From Tetrapyrgos nigripes (Eukaryota > Basidiomycota > Agaricomycetes > Agaricales > Campanellaceae), in NCBI GenBank assembly GCA_013368315.1, contig JAACJM010000002.1:434001-498000 (forward strand): a stretch of DNA of 64,000 nucleotides, given 5' to 3'. The translations under genes were made by a program, and so were the position numbers. Numbering within the stretch: position 1 is the stretch's first letter; the number at the start of each line of letters is the position of its first letter. Positions 34,947-46,485 of this stretch are shown here, one piece after another. Below the pieces are notes generated by a model, which was not told the DNA's origin, ran no database searches, and saw only the letters and a program-made list of their open reading frames with translations.

Positions 34947-37019
34947 GTGACGACCTGGCTGTCGCCTGACACCAGACTCCATCACTTCAAGCCCAGCTTG
35001 TATCCACCTGTCTTCTTTGATGCACCTCCGTCGTTATGCAGTAATTTTGTTCTTCTTAACATGTCTGAATTGTATTATGATACCAGAATCACAAACCGTG
35101 CATTCCATAATATGACTGACCTGGCTCTATCATATGAACAGAAGAAAATGCTAGCACTCAACTCAAAGTTTGTTCCACACCCTCCACCTACCTCCTGGCA
35201 ATCTGTAGACGACACATTCATTGACTTTGTTCAATGACTTCGTCTACGCCGAGATGGGGAAGATGAAGGACCAGGCACACAGCAAACTATCTGCAAGTGG
35301 CTAGGCCTCCAAGAAATTACCCGTGGACAACATGAATACGTTCCACAGTTCCACATTGCCAAACTGGAGGCCCATGGCCCATTCCTTGCTGACATAGTTG
35401 AGAAAGCGCTGAGGGTTACCCACGACCTACTCGAGGTCAAAGTGTTGAGCAGACAAGCCATCCACGTCCACCCTAATATCAATGAGAAACATCTCAAAGA
35501 CCTATTAGGATTACTCAAGGACAACAATGTCCTCGCTGTCCCATCTGACAAAAACCTTGGCCTATGCCTGGTCACTAGTCAATGGTACCACAAAGCCAGA
35601 CTCAAGCTACTGCAAAATGCATCATATACAGAGGAGGATCCAGACCACGACCTGCTACACCTGTCATACAGGGATATTGTAATTAAATGTTACAAATATC
35701 TGACAAAACAACAGTGTCGATGGCTAATCCACCCCTACAGTGAAAGACTTGAAAAAGTACCTACACTGAAAGTCATCCCAAAGATACACAAAGTGCCGTT
35801 ATCTGTGAGACCAATTGTCCCCACATTTGATACTCTGTTGGCAAACGCGTCGAGCTGGGTTGACTATCAGATCAAGCCTCTCCTCCGCAAATTCCCCTGG
35901 GTCCTAACAGACTCGAAGACATTTTGTCGGGAATTACTGGACCTTGAACTTCCATGTGGAAAAGAAATATGGCTGGTCACCGGACACGTCATTGCAATGT
36001 ACCCCAACATCCCAATGGAAGATGGAGTACAACAAATTGCACACCTACTCCAAGTGCCTGATATGCACTTCTCCTTGCTCACAGAAGCTGCAAACCTGAA
36101 GATCCGCTTGCGAAAAGAACTCATTGTAGTCCTTTTACACCTGATCCTTCAATTCAACTATGTCAGCTTTGCCGGTAAAACCTGGCACCAGATCATAGGA
36201 ACTGCAATGGGTACTGCATGTGCACCAACATATGTGAACCTGTTCCTTGCTGGATATGAGGTTGAACCCCTGAAGGAACTGAGTAATATCATCCTCTTCT
36301 ACAGATGCTTCATTGACGATGTCTTTGCTGTCATAGTCAGGAGCATGGAGGATGTACTTGCCTTCCAGGAACAGTTCAGGGCTCTACACCCCTCAATGAG
36401 GATGGAATGGACACATTCCCGCTTCAGGTTACCCTACCTTGATGTTGATGTCTCCCTGGAGGTTGCACCAGGAACTCCAGCATTATACAATCCACAACTA
36501 GTGGTTGTTATCAGGGTCTACCAAAAAGTGTTAAATGCCTACCTATACATTCTCTGGAACTCCTGCCACTCCAATGACTCTAAACGAGCATGGGTCAAAG
36601 GAGAATTGATTTGCTACGTACAAATCTCTTCACGGCCAGAGGATTTCGTGAAAATTCATAAAGAATTTGGCATTTGCTTACATGCTCACGGCTACCCGGG
36701 GAGATGGCTCTCAAAGATCTTTGAGGAGATTTCATATTCAGTAGAGCACCCAACAGCACTCGATCCCAAGCCTAAACAACTTGAGGATGAACTGATACAT
36801 GTCCTCAAACTCACCCACAATCCACTATGGGACGATGTAGAGTTCGGACCCTTGTGGCGTGCACTAGAAGAGATATGGGAGGAGCATGGGAGTTGCCACC
36901 CCAACCTCCATTTCCTATCATCTTTTAAGAAACCAGTCGCGCTGGGTGACCAGTTGAACAAAAACAACTGGGACACTCTGGAAGTCTTTCACGAAGAACT
37001 GGCTGCATCAGACGTTTAG
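34947..37019 (+). pseudogene. Penelope-like reverse transcriptase, one in-frame TGA
   Basis: A single frame runs from about 34947 to the TAG at 37017-37019, broken only by TGA at 35235-35237. The N-terminal RT extension has the Penelope DKG-type motif as PSDKNLGLCLV. Core RT motifs follow: PKIHKVPLSVRPIVPTFDTL, TGHVIAMYPNIPMEDGV (the first catalytic Asp of the usual motif is replaced here by His), AMGTACAPTYVNLFLAGYE, the catalytic RCFIDDVFAVI, and LPYLDVDVS. The uninterrupted 3' part codes for 525 residues. No GIY-YIG endonuclease is present. The reading TGHVIAMY where relatives have an Asp suggests the copy is dead even apart from the stop. Confidence 0.85.
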
Positions 37020-37592
37020 TCCACTTTTTTCCCCATCCTTGCCCACCATTCTGACACTACGCCCCTCCAGGGCTCCACTCAAATGGCAGCTTCGGATGGG
37101 TCAAAAAAACAGTAGGATTAAATCATAGTACATACTAAGTACTCGTCTGTCGTCTGTACCTAATACTAGCCCAGCTGACAGTCCACCTGCCACCAAGAAA
37201 ACGGAAGTTGCTGATGCCTTTTTAAATCAAATTTTATCAGCCCTTGACTGGGAAACCACTGATTTTGAAGGTACTCATGCAACGGATGGTCCTGAGGCCA
37301 GTAATCCCCAAGCCCAATAAACCAGCACCAAACTAGTACATGCCTGGGTTCGAGGAAAGGTCAGACCGAGGTGATTAAAACACGTCGAGTACTCGAAAAG
37401 AGGATCCATGACTCACCTTGGCACATTGGCATTGTTTGGTGAAAGCCTCACACCCAAACAGTCCAATATGATATTGGGAATCACGCCACCTGATGAGTCT
37501 CTCCCAGACAAAACGTTGGCCCACACGTCGCGGTCCCACCTCACTCTGAGACTACCCTAGTCCCAGACTTCAATCAAGGTTCGCTCAGTCAC

Positions 37593-37743
37593 GTTCTAAT
37601 CCCCCTCAGCATTCCTTATAACCAATCAATGGGCTCAGCAAACAGGGGCCAAAACAAGAACAGAGCTGATTGCATACCTGTTACCATGAAACACTAGAGG
37701 TGGCAAGGAGGAGGTCTGAACTGTCATTGAAAAACAAAGAGCG
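37593..37743 (+). repeat. Direct repeat / pseudo-LTR, right copy
   Basis: Partner of 33431-33561. The sequences diverge abruptly after the shared AAACAAAGAGCG. Confidence 0.88.
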
Positions 37744-37913
37744 TCAGATCAGGTCAAACCCACTGTACTGGGTCAATTTTGGTGCTGGTGCTGCAGAGCA
37801 GAGTTTCAATTGAACCGGCCTGTTGTGCACTGCAGCGTTGTGCGAATAGGATTGGTACCACAAGACCCACTACATAAATGGTAGCAGGAATATACTCCAT
37901 ACTTAGGTAGTTA

Positions 37914-38251
37914 TGTGAGATTTAAATCATTTATGATGATACTATGATGTTATTATGAAGTATTAGTGGACTTACTCCACAAATATGCAAATGACTGGTC
38001 TATCAGGAAATTATGCAGTATTACTCATTCTTCTATGTAGCCAGTAGTATCTTTCTAGTTAGTAAGATAGCCAATGGCAATAACCTCTTAGTCTCTTACT
38101 ATGTCTATGGACTATGTAGATATTATTAATTTACTAGGCATTTATTTAGTATAAAAGCCCTCTGTAAAGTAGAATATCTACAAAAACAATACCTAGTTCT
38201 ATCTGCTCTCCTCTACATCGCTCTTAAGCTCTACAAGCTTTCTACTCAACA
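37914..38251 (+). mobile_element. Copia-type LTR (solo or 5' LTR of a truncated element)
   Basis: 338 bp starting TGTGAG and ending CTCAACA, near-complementary ends of the TGTTGAG/CTCAACA class. It contains a TATA box (TATAAAAG, 38150-38157), and a pyrimidine-rich 3' part follows. TGGTGACC, a plausible primer-binding start, lies at 38259-38266. No matching second LTR or intact gag-pol is present. Downstream sequence to about 38750 looks like worn internal sequence. Confidence 0.65.
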
Positions 38252-38295
38252 GCTTACTTGGTGACCAGTCACAGATACAGATAATGAAGCAGCAA

Positions 38296-38435
38296 CTATT
38301 GTAAGGCATGAAGTCTCACAGTGGTCCTTGGTAATACTTCAGTAAGTCAAGTGGACTTACATATTGAGTGTACTAGTGTAAGTCTTGTGTCATTCCTCTG
38401 TATATCCAAGGAATTACAAGTGTTTGCATCCAGTG
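38296..38435 (+). repeat. Half copy of the fold-back MITE seen at 63.6 kb
   Basis: Matches the reverse complement of 63564 to about 63705 with few differences, including the outer end (GCATCCAGTG followed by TAA). The opposite arm is missing. It lies just inside the Copia LTR. Confidence 0.85.
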
Positions 38436-38754
38436 TAATTCACTTTGATCAGCTTATTAAGATAAAGAAGACGTTATTAGGTGTTTTTAAAAGTTCTGAC
38501 AGTAAATGAGTGTTGTGACTCCTACTCAACTCCTACTGGGTTTAACTTGAGCTTGACACGGAATCTGCTACTAAAACGAACTAAAGACCTTACAAGTCAG
38601 GCATGAGATAGTAAACCAGCAGAAAGCATGTACCAAGAACACTGGCCTTGTAGTTGCTTTGTAGCTTGAAGCTGAAGCATCATCCTCGTTCGAGGCTAAG
38701 CGTGAAGCCTGAGAAAGAGTCTGTTCATAGAAGTACTGTAGACGTAATGTGGAC

Positions 38755-40374
38755 CAGTGTTGTCAGTTAAGGGCTTAATAAGGGTGAAAAATTTTTTAAG
38801 GGCTTAAATACTTATTAATGGTTATTAAGGTAAGGGTATTTAAGGCTTAATGACAGAGATTTTTTGAAAAGTACAATTTATGCGCCATAATGATCACCGG
38901 ACCCTTCAGGCTCTCCATCATCTGGTGGTTCATCAGAATACTCCGCTGCGAGAAGCTCCATCATCATCACCTCTTCATTATATGCTCGGCGATGTGCGCG
39001 AGGAGCAATGAAGTCATTCAACAGTCGCTTTGGGGTCCCTCCGAAAAGCTTGTCAAGGGTGATTCCCCAAAACACGCCAAACTGAGCCTGATAGAAACCC
39101 GATGTGCTCAAATCTGGCGAGAACGAGCGAAACCCATCAAGAAGATTATCATATGATTTTAGTTATGCTTCTTTACCTTCTTCTTTGCCTTCGTCTCTCT
39201 TCTTGCTCTCTTCTTTCCGATCTTATCTAGTCTTTTCCTTTGCGTGAGAAATTTTCTCTCTTCTTAGTGCTTTGGACTTAGGAATTTTTTCAAGTACTCG
39301 ACGCTGACATCACACATTGTGACCATCCCCAAAGTTTCTCGCTCTCCTCTCTTCCTTACCACCACCATCCCTCTCATTTTTTTTCTTTTTCCGTTCTCCC
39401 TCCACTTCGTCGAGTAGCGAATGGGAAATTTGGTAAGGCGGTTGTCTTTTTACGTCTTTCGCGTTACTAACACGCGTCGTGTCCCTTTTCCAATATACCA
39501 ATGACAACGAACAGCGTAATGGTTTTGGGTCAGCTAAAGGTGTGTAATTATCTGTATCTGGCTACACAAATACTAATTATACCATACAGACAACCGTGTA
39601 AGTTGCGATAAACATTTAGGTGAGTAATTCTCTCTCTTATCACTCCTGTAGATATAGCTAACGAGCTTGAAAGTGACAGTATCCATGGCAAGGACTCGCT
39701 ACGGCATCTTTTCACACGCATATACCCATGTCTTCCTCTCAGGATAGGTGAGCTAATGCCGTTTCTTTAGCTTGATTGTACTGATCTAGTCTCATTTCAT
39801 AGTCGGTATCAAAACCGGTCAACGGAAATGGCGTCGGGACGGGAGGATGGGGAGGAGGAGGAAAGCTGTATCGGGCAGGAACACGTAACACATATATCAT
39901 TTATATGTAACAGTACTACAATGCAACGCTATGTGTCCAGAACGAGCGAAAACAAGTGTAGACTAATCCGAGCAATCTCGCTCGACCTAGCTCGATCTGG
40001 CAATGTATAAATGTCTAAATTTTCGAGCCAAAGAAAGCCAGAACAAGCCCCAGCAAGCCGTTTGCTGCGGCTCGTTCTGGCGCGTTTTGGCTTTGTGGAC
40101 TTTTCACTGGGGGTGATTGGCAACCATTTGCGATTGACAGGCTGCGCCGTTGAGCTGGTAGATTTGTCAACATGCATATCCGAATTCTCATTCACATCCA
40201 GTTCACCACTTTCTTCAGGCCCCTAGTCAACGACTCACACTAAGCTTGATTATTAATCGTGAGTACACGTGGATTATTAAGGGTAGTTAAGGGTTAATAA
40301 GGGTCGGGGTTGATGCTAAGACTTATCTTAAGGGTGTTCTTAAGGCTTAAGGGTTAAGCCTTATGACAACACTG
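38755..40374. mobile_element. 1.62-kb hAT-type non-autonomous element with 8-bp target duplication
   Basis: Ends begin CAGTGTTGTCA on both sides (right end read as reverse complement), followed by TTAAGG-type motifs in both subterminal regions. The 8-bp ATGTGGAC directly precedes (38747-38754) and follows (40375-40382) the element. An 8-bp duplication with CAGTG ends is diagnostic of hAT transposons. No complete transposase is visible. A minus-strand frame at 38878-39111 (GITLDKLFGGTPKRLL) may be a remnant C-terminal exon. A hairpin module lies at 40036-40114. Confidence 0.9.
40036..40114 (+). repeat. Hairpin followed by the shared 16-mer (copy B)
   Basis: The arm 40036-40048 pairs with 40068-40080 with one mismatch, and weaker pairing extends outward. 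The 16-mer ACTTTTCACTGGGGGT follows at 40099-40114, identical to 7178-7193. It lies inside the hAT-type element. Confidence 0.6.
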
Positions 40375-40382
40375 ATGTGGAC

Positions 40383-41116
40383 CAGGTCCACTGGACGACA
40401 AAAGACTATTTACACGTGTAACATAGCACCTTGCGCTGGCTCAACGAACACTTTTCTTCACGTCCGTTGACCTCAGTGCAAGTCTCCGTTGAGTGCTAGA
40501 TTCTGCGCGTCCTACCTTGAGTAGAGTCAAACAAAAAACAAAAAATCAACACGTAATGCACACGCATGTAACCCCTATTCGCGGCCTCATCCGCAGACAG
40601 GATTACTTGCCTTACTCCTGTCAGTCCTTGCAATGAGTGCACTACATCGCCAAAACGTGTTGCGTGGGCCTAGTAAAGTACTTTAGAGCGCGAGATATGT
40701 AAGTCTCCTTGATTCCTGAGCAAAAACTAGGAGTATACATTCTGTGTCTGTCTTAGGGAGCTAGTAGCTGGACGGTGAATGGCTTCGGGGAATGCTCACC
40801 CTTCAGCAATGAAACGGTAATCAAGAATCGAAACTGCCAACCTGTTCCTTTCGGACCAACCTCGTAGTCACATTGCTGAGTCACAATGGCTTCCTATGTG
40901 AATGGAGGCAGTTTCTAGACACTTATGTATCTTTCACCTGCTCAGAAGAACTCTAAATTTAAAAAAACACTAAGAACAATAAACCCATGCCAAAGACTAC
41001 GTACATAGTTTTAATACTACTTGCTACATATATAAATTTAAGTTAAGGATAATTATCGATAACCAAAGTACTAGTGAATGAGTTGTAATTTAGAGGTAAA
41101 GCAACTAGCTGAAAAA
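40383..41116. other. Intergenic stretch without a supported gene
   Basis: Between the hAT insertion and the acyltransferase stop. It has an AT-rich part at about 40980-41080 and no recognisable coding exon. Confidence 0.5.
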
Positions 41117-42975
41117 TCACAGAGGTGATGTGGCAGACGTGATTCGCTCAAATGCATCAGTCACCGCATTGGAGAAGTAGTCCCAAGACTGCTGCGTCTG
41201 CCATCGCGATGAACCTTGCAAGTTCAAGGAGAGAACTCCATCATACTCCCAAGTATTAATCGCAATCGCACATAGCCATGCGGTCCGGATACCGAATCTC
41301 CATTGCCTTACGCTGAAGGCCGTCCCAGGATCGGACTTGGAAACAGAGGGACGAAAGCGAGTAAACAAGGAGAGTTTGTCGAGGCTACCCAGGGAAGAAG
41401 CCATGACGCCAGGCCACGGTACTTGACATCCGCGTACGCTTGCTGCGGCAGCCTCTGCGGTAGCTGAGAGGTGATGATACATCTTCGCAGTTGCTTTCGT
41501 CTGATAAAGCAAGAAGAGTCAGAAAACAATGAGCGAGAAAATCCAGGAGGTAACTACCTTGACTGCTTCCCTTAGCACATTACGCGTGTCCATCACAACT
41601 CCATCCCAGAATGACTGTGGGCCGTAGTTCTTGACAATGTCACCGTCTTTGCCGACATGTAAGCAGTTCCGAATGTTGTTCATGTCGTGGTAGGTAGCGA
41701 AGCCACAGTTGATTAGGCCTCCCACGCCGCAAGGTTGACTGATTTTGGTAAAGAGAGGATAGATGAAATGGCGCTAGGATAAGTGAGCGAGATGAGATGA
41801 GCTTGGACTGAAAACATCGAAGTTGATACGTACGACATCAGAAACATTAAACGGAAGTGAGAAGAGATCAGCCTGGTGGAAAGAATCTAGTAGTTGGTCC
41901 CAGTCGTCGCCTTTAGAGTCGGCAGCACATCGTAACTCGGTCTCGAGATCAGCAAGCAGGAAGATAGAGTTAATAGCAGCGGTGATACTGCATCTGTGTC
42001 GCTTGCATGCCAGGTTGAAAGCTTCCGTCTGCTCTTTGGTCAGGACTATACATCGGTTAATGCTTTCGACATTCGGATCGACCTCGTTCGCTTTCCTAGA
42101 CAGTCGAGTAAACTGCGCCTGAGAAAAATATCAACAAAGTTGAGCAAGAAAGTACGGTCGAAGAGCTCATATCAATGACATACAGGAGGGGGATCCATGG
42201 ATACCGGAATGGGGCCTACATCAGGTACGATTCGAACACCTGTAGGAGGCAGTCGGATAACCTCCTCTCCCCATCTGATAGAATTGACAGGCGGGGCAGA
42301 TCCATCAAACTGGGCTTGCAGGCATTTGAAGAACTGGTCGAATACTGGAAGAATACCTCGTCCGTCGGTCACCCAATGAGGAGCAGTGAGTCTATACGTA
42401 GCGTCCGTCGGTCAAACGATGTGTCAATCATCGTGGGCAAAACTCGAGAGACTCACCCCATCATCCAATATCCATCCGTCGTGAGGGATATATGCACCTC
42501 GAAGCCATACCTGTTGTCTCCCGGCTTCCAATGTGTACGCTTAACGACCTCTTCCCACTCTGAAAAGCTGAGCTCTTCGGTGCGCCAAACGATCGTCTTG
42601 TCCGTCCACGCATCGATCTCGTCTTGATCAAGAGGAACCTTATACGTGAAGAGGAAGGAATTATCCGTTGGGTCGATATCCGTAGTGAGGACAGCCATCC
42701 AGGGGACGGTGAATCGTAGACTAGTCCATGCAGCCTTGACGTATGGAGCGAGTTTCTCTTGAGTGAGATATGACTTTAGCTCTACCTCTCCCATGGTGAC
42801 GATCTGTCCTAAACCGTCAGAGTGGCGGCTGGAAGCAAAATGTGGTTAGAAAATGCGGTGCAGAACGCAGAAACATGCAGGAAACCCACGTTGCGGCTGC
42901 AGACATCCTTTCTCTCCCGTAAAGCCTCCTAGTGTAGGTAACGCCATCCGTGCTGGTGAAGTACACGTCCGCCAT
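41117..42975 (-). CDS. CoA-dependent acyltransferase, HxxxDG (condensation-like) fold
   Basis: Probable transfer of an acyl group from CoA to an alcohol or amine; substrate unknown. The start at 42975 (MADVYFTSTDGVTYTRRLYG) is followed by about five introns. The catalytic motif is TAPHWVTDGRGILPVF (about 42350-42390), the H-x3-D-G box shared by acetyltransferases, trichothecene acetyltransferases and NRPS condensation domains. The C-terminal half contains AINSIFLLADLETEL, a NCGFATYHDMNNIRNCL segment and EYDGVLSLNLQGSSRWQ. This pattern of two subdomains is normal for the fold. No polyketide or peptide synthase lies nearby, so a cluster role is not suggested. Confidence 0.85.
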
Positions 42976-43067
42976 CTTTGAATCCGGGAACGAGAAGACT
43001 GGGGATCAATTGAGGAAAAAAGAAGTTCCAGAAGCAAAGGACGAAGTTGTGGAGCTTCGATTATGCG

Positions 43068-43076
43068 TATAAATAA
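43068..43076 (-). promoter_or_regulatory. Probable TATA box of the acyltransferase
   Basis: TTATTTATA on the minus strand, about 93 bp before the start codon at 42975. Confidence 0.5.
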
Positions 43077-45242
43077 GGTGCACCGCGTACTTCAGTCTGC
43101 AAGGGGAATCTTCTTTCGTGTGGACGACTTCTCAAAATCGGTCCGTCGATTTCACTTTCAAAATGCGAATTCGTCACCACGCAGGCAGCTCTCCTGTGGT
43201 AGAATGTATTTTTAGATCACTGAGATTTTGTTACGATTCGGTGATGAACGCGTCGATGGACTCCAAATGTCGCCACTTCAAGTTTATTAAGCTTTCAATT
43301 TCCTTCTGTGCGATTTCTCGGTTTCTGCTGGCTTACTGTGTCATCGCTTTGTAAAAGCTCTGTGTACTTGATTCTTGTAACGCTTTTATCCTAATGAGCT
43401 CGAGCTCCATAGATGTAGGTAAGTGTAGTACATACTCTGCCAGAGAAGCTTCAAGAGTCTCGAATCCAATTCTGTTCAAAGTGAGTCAGCAGAAGGTAAG
43501 TACTTTAGGAAAGTGGAGAAGTGCCCGCAGCTATTGAAATCCGAAACGTACAACGGGCAACGCTAACGCAGCTTCTAAATGTTCTGACTAGAGCGGCTGA
43601 GTAGAGTGGTCTGTGACGTAATTCCAACAAAGGTTTGCAGATCCGCAAATCCTGCCTACGCGTCGCGGCGTCAACAAACCGAGGTCAACTTGTCACCGTC
43701 AGCCATTAAGGATGAATCCCAGTCAGTGCTCGACCTCGTTCGTTGTCTCGAACTCTTTTGTCCAGCCATCCTGTAGCTGCAGCCCTCAGAAACATCTAAC
43801 GGATCGCCGTAAAGACGCCTCGCGTCTCGTGAACTTTTGGAGTTTAACTTCTTATCGTTCTTGATATTAAATTTGAAATTGGATTCCGACGGTAAGGCCT
43901 GGCGACGTTCTTTCGTCACAAATCCCTCCTCTCTGACAAATCGTCTACATTTACTCAACATTAAATATCGGCACTCATACCATCAGTCCGTCACTGTGGC
44001 ATGTCAAAAAGTAGGCAAAACTGCCAAAACAACGTCTTACGGGCACTAGTTTGTAGATCGTCGACTACAAACTCTGAGCCTCGTGGTGGAATATCATCGC
44101 AATGATGTCAGTAGTAACTCGAATTCGTAGTCAACTCAACTATCAACTCTTCTGATAGACTCGTGCATAGAGTTGATACGCGTGTTCTAGTCGCGCCACA
44201 ACCATGCGAGGGTTCCAGCTAGCTGGAGAATATCACGTCGTTCTGTTCCTTTATCTCTCTAAATGTTCGAAACAGCTTGAAACCATCATCAAGCTGACGC
44301 TTCGCGGGATTTTCAATCGGGGTTCTTCAAAACTTCTCCTTGACTTTCCCTCTCCTCCGTAAGTATACTACTACGAGTAGGTACCGTGTGGAGCTCAATC
44401 CCCATCATGCCCTAAAGTTTGGGCAATATGGAATACCGTGCGGGCAACGTCCTGTACGTGAAGCATTTGCTACATCCGCTTGCGCTTCTATGTGTGTATG
44501 TGAGAATCAGAATCAGGATCGTCAGTGGGTCATTTGCTCACTCTCCAAAAGTTTGAGTACATATGTAGTACCGCCGACCGGGTAACAATCGTACGGGTCG
44601 GATATAACGGAAAATTAAGCGTCGGTATACCGATGATCCACCCATTGTTATACATACATAGCTTACATGCATAGCCTGCTCCCAACCAGTAATCACAACT
44701 GTGTTGTAAGTACTCATCCGATTCATCCGAGTCCATGTGGCTACCCGTGGGCTGCGACTGACTAACCGGTGTATTACTTACGAACATGAAATACCTTCGA
44801 GCACATGTACAGCTCTGCCCGAGGTACTGAATAGCTGAATGCTGAAAGGGTGTTGAAGAGTTTGGATGTTTGAGCGCTTGATTCCTTTGAGGTAGAAAAG
44901 CTTCTCCTTCAGGACAGAATCATGACGGTTCATCAATCTGGTATTTGGTATAACTAGTATTGGTACACATTCCTGACTTCACTTCTGATCCTTCTCCTTG
45001 ATAACTCAATTCCTAACCTAAAATTCCCACTCCAGACCATACTCATAGGTAGATTCCAGGTCTTTCCTTACTTCCGGCCCTTCCTTCCGAAGCTGTCCAC
45101 TTCTCCTTCAACCTGCCCTCTTTTCAAATCCAAAACCAAATGATCTCACCAACATCAACTCCGGATATACAAATTATTCAACGGTGAAAGGCAAAGATGA
45201 GAACTTGAAGGAGTAGTCGTGGTGGTGACAGGTGGAACGTTC
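43077..45242. other. Intergenic stretch without a supported gene
   Basis: Short open frames only. A small stem (GTTTGTAG ... CTACAAAC) occurs at about 44049-44070. I see no domain, exon chain or transposon ends. Confidence 0.5.
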
Positions 45243-46390
45243 TCAAAGGTGAGAAACAATGAACTGAGCCGCAGCGGGTGTGTCTTGACCGTAAGTCCTG
45301 TATTAGTCGTATCCGAGTGAGTCATGGCCCAAAAATATGCAAGTTAGTAAGACGGTTTGGAAGACCACAGTAAATAAAATTTGAAATTGACGACACTTAA
45401 GTAGGTAAGTATATGTACGCACAAATGAGGAAGCAAAATTTCATCCCCATGAGCACAGATATCATCTCCGATATGGCAAATGACATCTACACGGCTGGAA
45501 GAAATGCCCGAGACGGCTTCACCGTTGTCTGGGTCTCCCTGGTATGTGGTAATAGGTACCGGTATAGGTAGAGTCACGTCAGTTTGGAATTGCAGACTTG
45601 GAGTAGATGTGACTGAGGAAAGAAACGCACGAAGATTACAACAGCATTGATTCTAGACTTGACGGTGGATGAGAGTTGCTGAGCAGAGTTGTGAACGAGT
45701 TGGCCTCCTTGACTGTATCCGGACGAAATGATTTTTGCCTAGTAGTAGAGTAGAGTGATTGTAGATAATGCTATACACTGCAGAGACGCCAGGACGTACG
45801 TTCGGGCATGAATTCGCTGCATTGGTGAGCTATGTGTATGCAATAAAAAGGCGTAGATATAGGCATTGAAGACGAAGCTCTGTGTAGATGTGTATTTGGA
45901 CGTACATCAGCCGCCATAGTAGCAGATCCTTGAGGATCACCTCCTTCCAAGAATCCAGCAATGCTTGCTGGATAGTTGACGCCTTGGAAAGACAAACTCA
46001 TACCACGGCCTGCAAGGGCGGCTTGGAGAGCTGATTGGAGGGGTGGGCCGACCTAAGAACAGAGAATGGAATGTGTAGGAAAAAGGCGAGACTTGAAGAC
46101 CCTGTGTGACTCAAGAGACACTTGTAACTTACGATGGTGCCAATAGGAGAAGGTTCAGTCGTTCCTCGAGCGAATACGACCTATAAAATATCATATCATG
46201 CGTGAGCATGGTCGAACGTAGGCGTGGTGGTGGCCGAAGCAAAACTTGAGGAAAATAAGAAGGAAATTCGTGTACGTACTATGACATCCGCACAAGCCTG
46301 GCGTTCCTCCAGAGTGGTGGTGGGAAGAGCGCTAGCGAAGGCGATGGCGGTGGCCAGAGCAATAGTCTTGGCGAAGATGGAGGTGAACAT
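45243..46390 (-). CDS. Cutinase, CE5 family (copy 1)
   Basis: Secreted esterase that opens cutin and related polyesters. The start at 46390 gives a signal peptide (MFTSIFAKTIALATAIAFAS) followed by ALPTTTLEERQ, which suggests a short propeptide. Exons then give VVFARGTTEPSPIGT, a LSFQGVNYPASIAGFLEGGD segment, the nucleophile in SSGYSQGGQLVH, the Asp in HIGDDICAHG and the His in LLPHL. The end is IVSHL-stop at 45243-45245. All triad residues and the expected cysteines appear present. It is a clear paralogue of 50838-51820, on the opposite strand. Confidence 0.93.
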
Positions 46391-46477
46391 TTTGACAGTG
46401 GCTAGAGGACGGATGGTTCTGAAAGGCGAGAGGGATAGACAAAATGTGTTTGTCTGCTTTTAGTGACAGGATCAGAG

Positions 46478-46485
46478 CTTTTATA
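46478..46485 (-). promoter_or_regulatory. Probable TATA box of cutinase copy 1
   Basis: TATAAAAG on the minus strand, about 90 bp upstream of the start codon at 46390. Confidence 0.6.

Larger units (their letters stand above)
33431..37743 (+). mobile_element. Penelope-like element (endonuclease-lacking, Coprina-type) with flanking direct repeats
   Basis: A decayed upstream ORF and a long RT ORF lie between two direct repeats (33431-33561 and 37593-37743). These are probably the pseudo-LTRs created when Penelope-like copies sit head to tail. No GIY-YIG endonuclease motif follows the RT, and the RT ends in a plain stop. This matches the endonuclease-deficient Penelope group known from basidiomycetes (Coprina). 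No TTAGGG-type array is attached here, unlike typical telomeric copies. The stretch 37020-37592 is noncoding 3' sequence. The 5' boundary could extend left to about 32820. Confidence 0.75.

Noticed and set aside
34575..34985. Open frames on both strands over the Lys-rich part of the Penelope ORF1
   Set aside because: They arise from the AAG/GAA-rich composition. Only the plus-strand Lys-rich frame is consistent with the element's orientation.
1..37019. TGA as a recoded sense codon (selenocysteine or altered genetic code)
   Set aside because: Host genes in the same window end at TGA normally (both cutinases). The TGAs sit in decayed transposons beside frameshifts.
38760..40370. TTAAGGG-like motifs resembling telomeric repeats
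   Set aside because: They are irregular, lie in both subterminal regions of a hAT-type element and include TTAAGG, not TTAGGG.
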